Source: Ypsolopha sequella (lineage: Eukaryota > Arthropoda > Insecta > Lepidoptera > Ypsolophidae). Taken from it: a stretch of DNA of 64,000 nucleotides. A program made the translations under genes and the position numbers. Where the stretch lies: the NCBI GenBank assembly GCA_934047225.1, contig OW203986.1, positions 18,665,221 to 18,729,220 of the forward strand. Direction: 5' to 3'. Within the stretch, counting starts at the first letter, position 1. Each line of letters starts with the position of its first letter. Under the pieces are notes generated by a model. The model did not search any database. It was not told the origin of the DNA and worked only from the letters and a program-made list of their open reading frames with translations. Below are positions 1 through 14,600 of this stretch, one piece after another.

Positions 1-2464
1 AGCTTTAAATGATAAATTATGTAAAAACGAATTCCAAGGGGTCTTAGAATAAGGATCAACGTATGTTTATGCAGAGCTGCAATTTTCTAAAGCGACAGGA
101 TGCAGCGTCTTCGAAATTCTAAAATGTCGAATTTCACATTTTGTCCGGGATAATCGCCTTAACACCTTTTATTTACACCTTTTGACACAACAAAACACCA
201 AATTCCATGTGTTTAATGTCATATTGGGCTCTCAAAAGGTGTTTAGAGGGTGTTAAAAACCGGCCATGTTAAGCTAGCAAGTTCCGTTTCTTTGCACATG
301 TTCTAAAATGACTGTGATTCCTTTTTTTTTCTCTTATAAGTTTTCAAATGCGAGTAAAAAATTAAGGGCTCTTTCAGTTTGTGATTCGGCTATTTTCGAG
401 AATACGAAAAATAGCGAAGATTTCTTATTACGTATTCGTCGCTAATCAAACAATTATTTTGGTTTGTTGAATTATCGTAAATTATTGTGGATTTATTGTG
501 ATAAAATTTATGCAGATATAAACAGGTGCAACTTCTAGAATAGTTTCTCAAAGTAGGGTACGCGTACCTCTAATGGTACGCGAGTTGATCTTAGGGGGTA
601 CGCAACAAAATTAACATCTGATTCCCGCATTTTCACGGCTGTTCATAACAATTTCAATTTCTTTATTTACAACACCAACAGATTACACAGGTATATAAAA
701 ACACAAATTCTCACATTGCACAAAGCCAATAATAGGTATTGCTAACTTGTTCAAAAGGAAGTTTTTCTTTTAAGAGGCAACTCTGCCTTTACAATAAACA
801 AGAAAATTTAGCTTTACAGAAGTTTAGTAAGTAGCAACTCTGCCATTAAGTTAGGTAGAAATATTCCATTAGATTTGAAATTTTATACAAACAAACAAAT
901 TAAATATATAAGGTGACTCCGGCCGACACATCCAAACCCAGACCGGATACTCGATAAGCGGGCCGGACAAAGACTCCGCGAACCCCCCCGCAAAATATGA
1001 CAAAATATTATTTGTGCCTCTCTTCCTGTTTAAGAACAACGCCAAGTCGATTATTATAGTAAGCTCAAACACTATCCCGCCAACCTCACAGATAGGGCCA
1101 CCAAAACCTGGCATCGACCACTCACAAAAGCCCCCAAGCATGAATTAGGCTATATAAACCGAAGTCGCTCCACATAAATTTAAAACATAACCTCAAAATA
1201 ATAAAAGCGAAATTTACAAATCTGTTTGATACACGGTCAGAATTACGATTTAATATTACTAAATATGCTCCTAAAATTCGTATAATTTTCGAGAAAAACA
1301 AGTACATCCATCCATCGCTTTTTAATCGATTTTTTAATCGAAAGGCAGAAAAATAGATAACAATTAATCAAACGACATAATAAAAAAAATACCAAACCTT
1401 AATTTTAGCTAGTTTTTCTTACTTTCGTTTTATGATGGAGTGCGCAATCTTCTGGGAAATTTAATAAGAGTAAATGAGGATGTAAGTTTGAGAAACCCTG
1501 TTATAGAACACTTGCAGTAATATTTGTTCAACTTACTTGAAAATTTGTTAAATTATTGAAAAAAAAAACAAACAATTTAGGCCAAAGTATTTTTTTTGTA
1601 TTGCGTATTTATTGAGGAAGCTGAGTCATCAATTACTGAAATAAGAAATATTTTGTGAGTCAAAACCTGCACGTTACTCTAGCGATTTTTTTCAATTTTA
1701 GTTAGCCCGCCGTTCCATCTGTTTTTAATACTACCCTGTGGCCTTTTCTAGGACATGTTTGTTAAAATGGTTAATGCTTAGTTCTCTTCAGTTTCAATTG
1801 TCAATTATTAATATAATAATAATAACAACAATAAACCTTTATTTCCAAAAAAAGTATAACGGCATCTTTGCATCTTACAATTTTAACCTTACACTTAATT
1901 TATATTTTTACTACTTACAATAATTAATAGAATTTGAGATTTTCAGCTATGTTATATAAATCCAGTGATATAGATTATTATAGATTATAAGCGACCATAA
2001 TTGCATTTTAATATGTAAGTATGTAAAAAATCCACGGGAAATAAAATAGGACATATATTTCGGGCCATTCGGGCTCGGCATCTGTTACAAAACGATGTAA
2101 AAAAAAAATGGGGTTGGAAAAAAAAATAAAAATATATTAACATTACTCTGTTATACGTATTTGTATAAAAACATAATGAAAACATGACATGATACTTATT
2201 TACATCTTAAAACATAACATAGTAACGAACCAGGGCTCTTCTGAGAAAACTTCGAAACCGTTTCCAGTAGGCCTACTATGAGATTTGGATTCAATACACG
2301 TTAGTGTAACTGTTTACTGCGTAAAATATTTCGTGTTGGACATTCTGTTTCCTCTTGTAAACCGCTAGGAGCGCTGTAAAATTTCTCATATAAATATTTT
2401 TCGCAGTCGCTAACATGTGTCGAATCCAAAACTGGTAAGCATACTGACGTATCTTTCATTCCAG
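1..2464. other. IntS6 intron upstream of exon a
   Basis: AT-rich intron with no supported gene. From 1808 to about 1990 there is what looks like a reverse-oriented LINE tail, starting with a TAATAATAA-type repeat followed by the complement of GGAAATAAAGG. Around 2050-2090 is a short segment, TTTCGGGCCATTCGGG, shared with the palindrome at 10763-10945. Small open frames near 870-1300 on the minus strand match nothing I recognise. Confidence 0.5.
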
Positions 2465-2617
2465 CCGCCTCGTTCAGCGCACCCGGCGGTCAAGTTCACT
2501 TGCTCGAGCCAGGAGCCGATGGTGATCGACAATCTGCCGTTCGATAAGTATGAGCTGGAGCCCAGTCCGCTGACGCAGTTCATCCTGGCGAGGAAACAGC
2601 CGACCATCTGCTGGCAG
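2465..2617 (+). CDS. IntS6: IntS6 exon a (first in window)
   Basis: Fifty-one codons, phase 0 at both ends, from PPRSAHP to TICWQ. It contains the conserved EPMVIDNLPFDKYELEPSPL segment that follows the VWA domain in INTS6. The acceptor is TTTCATTCCAG and the donor CAG|GTTTGT. The preceding 2464 bases are intron. An inverted-repeat element begins only about ten bases after the donor. Confidence 0.93.
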
Positions 2618-5600
2618 GTTTGTATCCTTGACCGTAACCGCTGTGCCTTACCTTAGGCGCCGCGCGGCGAGGCGGGAGGAAAGGACATAGCATGAGTTCA
2701 CATGAGATCGATATTGTCGGACAGATCTTACGATATCGGTTTACATTAAATTTTACATTTTATCTGATTTGAATTATAAGTTTAGTATTATTTATGAAAC
2801 ATAAAATATTTAAATGATAATCATAATGTTAACATAACGTACCTAGTTACTAATTTCACTTACCATTACAGTAGTATCATATTTCCTAATAAATTATAAA
2901 CAGCTTGTATCCTTTAAAATATTGTAAACTAATCTCGTATGATCCGACAATATCGATCTCATGTGAACTCATGCTACTCTTTCCTTTCCTCCCCCCGCCT
3001 CGCCGCACGGCGCCAAAGGTGAGGCACAGCGGTTACGGTCAAGCTATAGCTGTTGTAGTATCGTAATGGTTGTGTTTTAGCATACTCTACGTTCCGAAAT
3101 TAACTTCACGCATACCTCCCAGGGGCAAATCAGCTACGATCCTGCCACACCTCTTGCGCCTCTTTCACATTTATCAATCTACACATACAAGCTGTTCTTT
3201 TCCGGGTGCTTTTGACTTTGCCCGTCTTCAGTATGAGACATGAAATCTCGAGTAAGTAGCTGACGTCATCAATGTTATACAATTGCATCAGTTGTTACAA
3301 TAGTTTCCTTTTTATATCGTAAAATGTGTTATTTTTGTTGTGTATAATGCTTTGGAGTTAAAATAAAGAATTTATCTATCTATCTATCCAGCAGGCGATA
3401 GCTTTCATGATTTCGAGATGAAGCGCCTGTTAGCACTACAGTGTGAACTGTTAAAACATCTCGAACCGTTAGCATGCTGATATAAGCAACGGGGTCAAGG
3501 ACACTGCCTTTAAAATACATTTGCTTGTAATTTCGAAACATTAAAAATTCAAGAATATTAATTAAAATCACAGATGCGCCTTATCAAGCAAATTACGATT
3601 GACGAAACCTTCATATTACCTTTGACCTTCACTTCATAGAAATATATATTGTCGGTATTGTAGGTATTGCAGGTATGGTTGGATATAATAAGTTGGAAGT
3701 GAGGAGAGACCTGCGGGTCTACCGCGTAATTCTCATTTTCATCAACATCAACTTGAGATTGAAATTTGACGTGCGTGCGACGACGCCCGCCTAACATGCC
3801 ATCTCTTTTGCACGCGTTGAATTTCGCATGCATTTGCTTGAAGTTGATACAAATGAGAATTACGCGGTAGAGCCCCTGGCGCTACTAATTTATCTTTTTA
3901 AAGTTTTGCGAGGTATATTGTTCAATCCGCGGTTGCTAGCGTCCTTGAAGCTGTTTGTGCCGGATAACTATCTTCGCGCGAGGAATCATAAGTAGTTTTG
4001 CGTGCAGAATGCGCGCACTAATGTTCTTAAAGAGTCACCTGTTGTAAAGGCACTTAATCTTTTCAACAGAATCGACAACCTTACGGATACCGATTTGTTT
4101 AGTTGTTCTTTGACGGAGTTCGCAGAAACTGTTTTAAATATAATTTGTTACCAATCGCATTAGGTTAGCCTGTAAATAATGTGTAGTATAAATGTAAATA
4201 ATAAATAAATAGATAAACCCTTTTCATAATGTAAAATTTTCCTCTTCCAGGTGTTCGTAGCGAACAGCGCGTGCAAGAACACCGAAGTGAGCCATCCATT
4301 CGGCTACCTGAAAGCGTCGACCAACCTCACGTGTGTCAACCTCTTCGTGCTTCCCTACAATTACCCAGTACTATTGCCGTTGTTGGACGAACTGTTTAAA
4401 GTGCATCGATGCAAACCAACGCCGGAATGGAAGCTCGCGTTTCAGCAGTATTTGGACAGGATGCCTTCTTATTATGTTGCTGTAAGTAGCCTTAGTCGTA
4501 TTTCGTTTTGTCATAGACTAAGTAGTGCTACAGTACCAGGCCATTTGAAGGTCGCATCTTGCTTTAAAAAGAGATACTCGGCTAGCTTCGGCTACCTTCG
4601 GCTTTGTAGAGCGTCATCTCTGTCACACGAAACACTAACAGTCCGGTATCTATTAAGAACTGCTAAAACTTGTTTTATGATTTTTTTTTACAAATCAAAA
4701 CAAAAAGAAAACATGTAGGTAAAATGCAACATATATGTACTATGTATGTTAATTTATTTATTTTAATGAAAAACTATAATTTTTATTTCTAACCAAATAA
4801 CAAAATACAAAAAGCTAATAGATATGTGAAGCCTCTCCGTGTCATTTTACTAATAGATTCTAAATTCTCAATTCCTTCCATATCGTCATCTCTGTCACTA
4901 TCCCCCGTATTTATCACCAGCCTATCAGTATAATTGTCAAAATAATGTTCAGTTCTTCGATATATTCATAAATCAAGTTTTAGCAGCTCCTAATAGATAC
5001 CGGAATGTTAGTGTTTCGTGTGACAGAGATGACGCTCTACAAAGCCGAAGTTAGCCGAAGCTAGCCGAGTATCTCTTTTTAAAGCACGATGCGACCTTCA
5101 AATGGGCTGGTACTGTACGTATAGACCGACAACTCATATAAATCAAGGCGTAGCAAATTTTCGAGTTTCCTCACGTTTAATGTCTTTTTTCAGCCGCTAC
5201 GCCGAGCTCTGGCGAAGATGGGAGCCTCCGCGCCACTCGTCCAGAGTTTAATTCCCGACACTCAAGACAACTCCCTCAGTTTCTCTGTTCTAAACTACTT
5301 GAAGAAACTGAAGAATTTAGCCAAAATAGAGTTCGAGAAGCTGTGTGCTGACGTCATCAATAAAGCTTCGAGCAATAACACACAGAAGGTAAGATGCGAC
5401 AATTTTTGCCAAATAAACTAATCGGTTTGAAGTATTTGCAGTAGATTTTAAAGTGTTCACAAAATTTCAAAAATATTATATGGATTGTAATATGATAGTG
5501 AATTTTATATAAAAAGGCTTCTCACATAAAGACGAGAGCTTTAAATAACTAGAGTATCCCTTATAATAATAATTGAATGGACCCGTTTCAAAATCCATTG

Positions 5601-8600
5601 ACCAAATTCGAATTCAAATAGTTTATTTTGTAAAGCAGTTATATGTAATACACTTTTTACAAGTCAAATTTAATCTTATAAAAATATATGTAATAAAATA
5701 ATAAATGGACGAACTAAATTAAAGGTTTATTTAATTTATGTACAACGTGTAACGGAAAGGTGTAACCATATTTGAAGAGCTTATTTAGTCAATGATATAG
5801 AACAACTTTTATTATGGAACAAACCCTGTACCTCGAAAAAAATAATTAACTATTTCATAGAAAAATGCAATGCCGCTCGGCCGAAATGTATGGTAGGGCA
5901 GTTTTTTTTTTTGAGATTTCAGGTTTGGCTCGATAGTAAAAAATGTTCTATACCATTGATTGAATAATCTCTTCAAATATGGTTGCACCTTTCTGTTACA
6001 CGTTGTATATACGATTAAAATGATAGGTAAAATCTATAATTAGCCAAGGTAAAATCCAATTAACCGCCCGAACCCACACCGGAGACCCGGCCAGGGACCA
6101 GGGACAAGGTTCAATGATCACCAACCCGTTTCTAAGCTAAACCATACCATTTTCAGGTGGCAGAAAGCGTCCGAGTGGTGCCTCGATCTCCGCTCAAAAA
6201 GGACCTCGTCACGCATCCATCTCTTCAGGACAAATTCTCAGCACTCAGGGATCAACTGAATGAGTTCGGGGGCTTCGTTGTCGGCCTATCGAGGGGGAGG
6301 CACAAGACTCAAACGCACACGTATAGAAACCCTTTTGATATACAGAGGAGGGATCTGTTAGATCAGGTCAGTGGAAGTTTATGAATAATTGTTTTTTTTT
6401 TCGTTTTGTTATATGTTAGTAATATGAATAAATGTTAAGTGCTCTCGGTTCTAATGTACGGTATAGAAGGTTGGACACTAAATAAAGCCAGCCAAGTTAA
6501 ATTAGAAGCTTTCGAAATGTGGTTGTTTAGAAGAACGCTTAAAATATCCTGGAGGAGCAGAGTTACTAACGAAGAAGTCCTTAGAAGAATGACCAGAAAG
6601 CGAGAGCTACTCACAAGACTTCAAAACTACTTCAAAAGAAGAAAACTAGCATATCTGGGACATGTTTATAGACACAACAAATACAATTTAATAAAAGTCA
6701 TTATAGAAGGAAAAATAGAGGAGAAACGAAGAAGAGGCAGAAGAAGGACAAAGTGGACTGACAACCTAAAGACCTGGACTAATATTAGGGAAGCGACTGA
6801 GATCTGCAGACTAGCTAAAGGTCGGAAAAAGTTTAGAGAGATGGTAGCCGACGCCCGTTAGGGCATGGTACAAGAAGAATACGTTAGTTATAGAAAAGTA
6901 AAAATTATTTATTCAGTCAAAAATTACAGTTAAGTTTAACTTATCAGTAGACTCCAAAAGTAGGCGACAAACCTGTAACTTGGAATTGAAATTCTATCCC
7001 TAGTGATATGATTCGACTGTGATCGAGATATACAAACAGCGGTGATAAACAATGCACTGGCTGACCATTTATGACCTGTTTTGCTATCACAGTTCAAACA
7101 AATACACTTTTGCGGCGGCCAAAGTAACATGGTCCATAAACTAGATATTAATAAGGTCCAATCTAAATTGCAAAATGTTGATTGGAGTCAAGCACTAGTA
7201 TACGATGACCCCAACGATGTAGCCTTAGTTATGGTAAAACCTACAAAACATTATATTGTAAACATTTATACACTGCAGCTTCGTTTACTTAAAATTATTG
7301 TGCCTTTGTCTATTAGACATATGTAACTATAAAGAAGACGAATTATTTAATTACTGCAAAGTCATAAATGTTTTCAATAAAGTGAAAATGGAAACTATTT
7401 GTGAGGAATACGACGAAATTAACCAAATACAAAAAAAAAACAAGACCAAATAAACTTCGTAAATTGACATACTTACCGACATACTAACTGTCCTCTTTTA
7501 ATAATAACTATAGAACCCGCACCTGGGAGTATATGCTCCTAAATATATTAAATGAACTACCGAGTCAAATTAAAAGTCAATTGAGTCGTAATCCGCACAA
7601 AATAAAAACCATTGTGAAGGCTTATTATCTTGATATAATTAAATAAGTATAATTTAGTTAGTGAGCTCTTGCAGCAACACATAAACCTCTTTTGGTTTCC
7701 GTCTGCTGTGTCAGTATTGTAAAATTATATTGTTCTCTATCAATAAACGTATAAAAAAAAGCATTAATACCACGTCCAAATTTTAAAAGATGTCTGCTTG
7801 ATTTCCATCTTTGTTCCTTTGTCATATGATGATGAAATTGAAGGCATGCAATACGCTAATCAAGTGAAAAAACTAAAGTAAAAAATAGTGTTTTGTTGTA
7901 GTGTATACAGGGTTCAAAGTGATAAGTATCATTGATAAATTATTGTTTTTAATTATCAAGATATATAGAAGTCGATAATTATCTTTGATTAGTATAATCG
8001 ATATTTTGGTCAAGAAATTATGAACAAAAAATTAATAAAATATTACCTTGATTGTAAAATGTGTTAATTTTACTAAACTTAGTTGCTTCTAACTTAAATG
8101 TTGATATGTAATATCAGTTAAAAAAGGATTGCTAGGCCTGTTTGATACGTATCGGATACTTATCATGATAATTGTCGCGATGATTTTCAAGTGGCATATT
8201 AATCTTGATGATTTCAAACCCAGAGTATATATGGATGTTCCAATTTCTGCATACATTTTACAACAAAACATACTCCTGTATATACATTTCACTTTTCCCA
8301 CCATTCCATTTTGCAGGTGGTACGAATGCGGGCGAACTTCTTGCAACCATCGCTCGTGCACACTCGGCTCGTAGACGAAGATAGCGTACACTCAATGCCG
8401 GTCGCTCAGATGGGCAACTACCAGGAGTATCTGAAGAGAATGACGCCGCAACTGAGGGAGATAGAATCGGCGCCCATGAGACAGCACATGTTCGGCAATC
8501 CATTCAAGATTGATAAGGTAAAAAAATACAAGTTATTGCAATGATGTAAAACAAAATAAACATTCGGGCTGTGAAGCAGATGAAGCCGGGAATAGATCGC

Positions 8601-11600
8601 GAGACGTCCCGATTGCTCGTCGGGTTTGGTAAAACGAGGATTTTGACTTTGTTCATACAGTTCAGCCAAGTTTGCGCCTAAATCGTGATATTTGCAAAGT
8701 TAGGCAAATAATGCAGAGAGACGTCACTACATTATACCACATTATATTCTCAATCATTGACTAAATGGGCTATTTGACAACATTGAAAATACATTACAAA
8801 TTGTGGTCATCCTATCAGATAATAGCCTAAAAAAGACATATTTCACGTTATTTAAACTAAATTACGCATATTTTTTGCAAATTACGCGAAATAAAATATA
8901 ATATTTTAAAATTCTTATCTGTGACGGCAATGTGCCGCGAATGCTCTGTGATTGGTGGCAACTCATGGTGACGTCACATGCAAGTAAACATGGATTCCTA
9001 GACTGATTGTTGTTTGCATTTTATGTTTTCTGAGTGTTAAATTCGATCTGTGAAGCACTTTTCGGTCAATTTTGGATAAATTTTGTAATGAGAATTCACT
9101 TAGGTGCACTGTTTTGTTGAGGTTATGTGAACTTGTTTACTAGTGTGTGACGTCACGCGTGTCACGTGACCAGCGCCATTACAGAAACATCGTTTTCGGA
9201 GCGATTTTTAAAACTTAAATATTTATTTTATTAATAAAACAGTAAAATTTCTCGGAAATATCAAAGAAGTGTGCTTATTAGCCTATTGTTCCGAGTGGTA
9301 ACTTTTGTAGTCTACTATAAAACTGTTCAGCGGTCTGGACAGTTGTCAAATTATAAACAATAGGTAGTTAAATTATGTTTGGTAGATATAGTATAGTATA
9401 GTTTAGTAGATACTAGTAAAATCATACTGGGTTTTCCGCTTTCCATAAACCATTCTGCAAGTGAACTCATAAGTACTACTTTTTCAACATCTAAAAAAAC
9501 AGAAACTTCAAATAAAAAAATAAACGATATTGTATAAAAATAATACTAATAATAAAAATAATACTAATAATAAAAATAATACTAATGCAAACTTATTCTC
9601 GGTCCACAGCGCATGATGGTAGACGAAGCGGACTTCGACCCGCTGGGTTCCGTCCGTAGCGGGTCCCCGTCCCCCGGCAAACGGGGCGGTGACCCCCTCG
9701 GCCGGACCGCCGTCCCTCCGAAAAGAAAGGCCGGTCCCATCCCGCAACATGTGATGGCCAGAAGACCGTCTTCACCGGCCCCTATGTAAGTTTAAAAATG
9801 GAGCTATAGCTTGAGTCTGTATTGTCACCTGCAAATACAAATGAAAACAATTTTTGGACATAAATTCCTGTTTAGGTAGTTGCGTCAGGGCTCGTTCCCA
9901 AACACACAACTTATTATTGTTTTCTTTATTTTTTTTAAAAGGCTATAAATAAGTGTGATTTATGGTATTATGCGACAATGGTTTAATGTCAATTAGGCAT
10001 TTTTTTAGCAATGTTGTGTTCTTTAATCCATTACGATGTAAATGATCCTGCACAACAACTTGCTGCTTATGGGAAGTCCTTTTCGGTCAAGGCCGTTCGT
10101 CTGTGGAATGATTTACCCACGAAGATACGTATATCGCCTTCATTGGCGATATTTAAAAAGAATTTAAAATCACATCATGAAGTTTCTTTAGGTTGGTAGT
10201 CTCACTTCATCACTCAGTCTATTGATATTTTTATATATAGTATATTAAGAGTATATTAAGTAGTTATTATTATTATTATTATTTTTTTTTTTATTATTTA
10301 TTTGTATGTATACGATATGTATGTATCAAACATAAAATATATTGTGTAAGTTTTGTTGGATAGGAGTATATTATATATTAGGCATTATGTATATCCACTT
10401 TATTGGTTTTGATTCTTCTTTTATTTATGTATTCTGTAAATTGGTATCCCCCTCCACATTACGTAAAATAATACTTTCTTCACCACCCAAAGGTTGGCTG
10501 GAAGAAATCGCTTTAAGTGATAAGTCCGCCCTTGTACAACATTGTGTGTTCAAAACTCTGTACTCAATTTTTTATTTGACCTTGTACAATAAAGTGTGTA
10601 TTCATTCATTCATTCATTCAACAACTATAAACACGCTGTAAATTTGTTGTGCAGGATTATTAACATATATAATATAAAAATATATAAAATAACACAACTT
10701 TTGCCAGAAAATCGTTACTAACATTAAACTATGGTCGCGTAATGCCATAAATCACATTTATTTAATACTTTTTGTCTTTTAAATGATTATAATTACAAAA
10801 AAAAACAGTTAAATACATTTTTTTGTGAGATATATTTCGGGCCATTCGGGCCCGGCATCAGTCACAATGGCACGAAATATATCTCACAAAAAATTGTTTA
10901 ACTGTTTTTTTATGTAATTATAATCATTTAAAAGACAAAAAGTCAATATTCAATATTTATTTAATACTTTTTTATTAAAAAACAAGTTCTGCGTCTTCGA
11001 ATATCCCGTCACGTCACCACATGATTTGTCATCTCATTTCTGCTCCCACAGGTCACCGTTACCATCGCCTCCTCTGTCGTCAATATCGGCGGCGCCGCCG
11101 GTCACGCCAGTCTCGACGGTCTCGACGCCAATATCGCCGGTGACGCCACGCCGGCCTGTCACTCCGGTAGCGCCTTTGTCGCCCGCGCCGACTGAAGTGC
11201 CTTCCGGACGACCGCCTGAGGTAACAGAATAAAACATATTAGTCCTTACATATGAAATTGGCGTTTTGTATGGAGAATTTGAAGGAAACTCAGTTTTCAG
11301 CACTAATATTTTTGCTTTTTTTTTTGGTTTGGCAAATCCAAATTTTATAACTTATTTTGTGCATGAATAAGACAATATTAAGCTAAGCAACATTCATACA
11401 ACTTTTGAATAGTTTCAGCTGTAAAAAGTTATTACGAATCTTATCATGGAAATGGATGCGGCATTCAAAACGAACTGTTTTTGAAGATTAAATTTTAGCT
11501 ATTAAACTGAAAATAAAAACAAAATTTAATACGTAGATGTAATTTAAATCAATTGAAATCAAGTTTCAAACAAAAAATAAATAATGGAAATAGCTATTGA

Positions 11601-14600
11601 ATTACAGGAATTATGAACATGAGCTCTGTAAAAAAAATTTGCCAATTTCATAGGTAAGCATCTAATATTCAAAAACTTTCATCCAATGAGTTTCAGAACT
11701 ACAAAGTGACATTATTTTATGCAACCAAATTCATACTGAAGACTCGTTAAGTGGTCAGTATATAAGTTCGATGACGATTTTTGTGAAATTCGTAAATAAT
11801 ATTTTTCGTGTTCCTATACTAAATTAATGAAGATATTAGATAAACATCTTCCAAAAGAAAATAAATTCTTAAAATGTTGTCCCTTTGAAAAATGGACGCC
11901 AATAACAGTTCTAATTTTAGTGATTGTGTGGTATGTGATAACGATAGCACTCCAATTATTATTGCACCTGGCAGAAATGGAGTGTATGTAGTATGTATGG
12001 TGTTATTTTGACAGTCTTCTTCAGTTTGGATGTAATGTTCACGATTTTAATAGTGATCATACTTATAATAATTTGTCGCTGGTGTCATAAAGACTGTGTA
12101 TTATTCGATTTCGTGACGTTTTTTCAACTCATATGTTGCATCTTTGAACTGATATTTATGATTCCTAACTTTGTGGGGATTATTGGGTTGTGGTCTGCTT
12201 TTGCGTTTGTCGATGCTCCTCATTTGTGCGGAGGGCTTTTCAGCTTAAGGTTTACATGGAACTTTGTCCACGTGTTCATGAGCATTTTCTGGGCTGTCGA
12301 GCTGACTAACGTCCGCAAGATGTTGCCATCAGCTACCGACTCGCTCAAATTAAAGAAAAAAACGGGCGTTAGTGATGGGAATACACAAATACGTATAACT
12401 AGTACACTGCGTATATAGCGAAGGTCCAGTCGAGAAGCTGCAGAAATCCAAGGAAAGATAAACATAATATATTGGAAAAAATAATTAATATCACGTTATG
12501 TAAAGATTTTTTTTACTCACATAACGATAGCGAATTTTAATTACACAAATTGGTATAACTTTGGGTGTAACCGACTGTACTAATTTGGTTGATTTTTTCT
12601 CGAGTACTTTTGTTTTTTAGTGAAGGCTTCGAAATAAATAAATACGACCTCGGATTCTCTATTTTTTTTTAAATCTGATCATTATGGTACCCTTAAAACC
12701 ATTGCTTGGGCCTCGCTTGGTCTCTTTTAAACCATAGAATCCATCGATACATGAAAAAACAGCACATAAACGAGTGCAGTATGATCTGAAGAATATTTTG
12801 GTTTTAGTCAAAGATCCCTTCTGTCAAATGTTCCAGGAGCCTCTAATCTTGGACACGGGAGGGTCGGCGGAGGAGCGCCGCCCCGCGCCGCCGCCTCTCG
12901 CCCCGCCGACACCACCGCCCGCGCCTTCACCCGCCCCGCTCAACCTGCCACCGGTTGTCAAACCCTTTCTCAATGGAGGTGCGGGAAAATATTTATATAC
13001 AGTACCCTCTCGCTAATCCGCCACCAAAAAATCCGGACTACCGGCGGATTACCGAAAACGGCGGATTATAATGTACAGGAACATCATATTGAGGAAAACA
13101 ACAAAAAAACATAGTAATTTTGTATTAGTAATTATGAAGATAAATACATATGTACATTTGTATTAAAATTTAAAAATGGACTGACACATTAACTGATTAC
13201 TCGGGTTTTGAAAAATACTGCTCTAATTTGGCTTGTTTTTTACCAGAATAAATCTTCGTAATAACACGATTACAGAGACATCGGCTTGAAAAAATGGGCG
13301 GATTATAGTAGTTGTCGGATTATCAAGCGGCGGACTAGCGAAAGAGTACTGTATTTACATTTAATATTTAAAAATATTTTAAATATTAATTTATTTACCT
13401 CTAAAAAGGCCGCTTTGGATGAATCATATTATGGTTCTGTTCTAATACAGTTTCTTTTGCACGCGTGAAAAAATTGATTCTATCCTACTTTCAAGTAATT
13501 TTATAATTCACTCTAGTCGGCCTTTTTATATCCCCAGATCTGCTAGACATAATGCGCATACAGATCCCGGCAGTAAATAATGCACACCGTATCGTAACGT
13601 CATCTTTGTCGCACGAACCACTAACAGTCCAGTGAGAGAGACGACGCCCTACAAAGCCGAAGATAGCCGATGTGCATTATTTACTGCCGCGATCTGTACC
13701 AATCTTCGCCACTGTTCGTATTCTCGAAAACGAGTCGAATATAATAAACTAAACTATGAGTAGAGTGCATTACAATCTAGAAAGAACTTGGTCGGTCCAG
13801 ATAAGAACCTCGGTGGCGCAGTCAGCGCACCTATTATGTAAGCAGGAGGTCGCAGGTTCGATTCCTGGCCCTAAGATTTTTTTCAAACGGGCACTGGCCC
13901 AAGCAACTACCGATTTGACAACGACAGTGAACGCCGCGGCGTCCTAAGAACGACACTCTCCTTGATAATGCTGAAATTGTATCAGTGAAACGGTCGGCAT
14001 ATAGTCAACAATAATCACACGTGAGTGTTCAAGCCGTATGTAATAATAATTTGTATACTTGTTTGTTTCTAGTTGATATTTTCTAGTTTGTAATGCACTC
14101 TAATAATGGTTGTCTCTATATTTCTGTTTTCTGCGCCAGCGCGTCTCCTATTGACAATTGAAAGCCACTAAGATGTACCGTTACTGCGACAACAATCTAA
14201 CGCACTTTTCCACACTTTCAGATGCGTATACGACAATGTGCACGAAAATGCCGCGGTCGCCGTCCCCCCCGCCTGAAGCGCTCCCCGCACCTGCTCCGCC
14301 CCCGCCGGCGCCTGCGCAAGCGCCCGCGCCGATTATACCACAACCAGATACACAGGAGCTGCAGATAAATGCAATATTGCAGGGCATTGCTTACGAGAAT
14401 AGCTCCAACGGTCGAGGGAGGAAGAAGAAACGGAAGGTGAGATTGTTCATTTGTAAGGTATAGTTTAGTCGATAGGATGTAGTCGATTCTCTTTTTTTGT
14501 CTATGGGCCAACTTGGATTATCGAATGGCAGAGGGCCTACTCCGAAGTGACAAAATTCGATCGAATATCGTTCGGTCGTATATCCATCTCTATCACACTC

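Noticed and set aside
869..1307. Minus-strand frames with CEWSMPGFGGPICEVGG
   Set aside because: Composition is somewhat protein-like, but there is no motif, splice context or matching second exon; left unassigned within the intron.
8715..9157. GACGTCAC (CRE-like) cluster as an internal promoter
   Set aside because: The palindrome also forms the ends of a MITE elsewhere (34841), so it is more likely repeat-derived.
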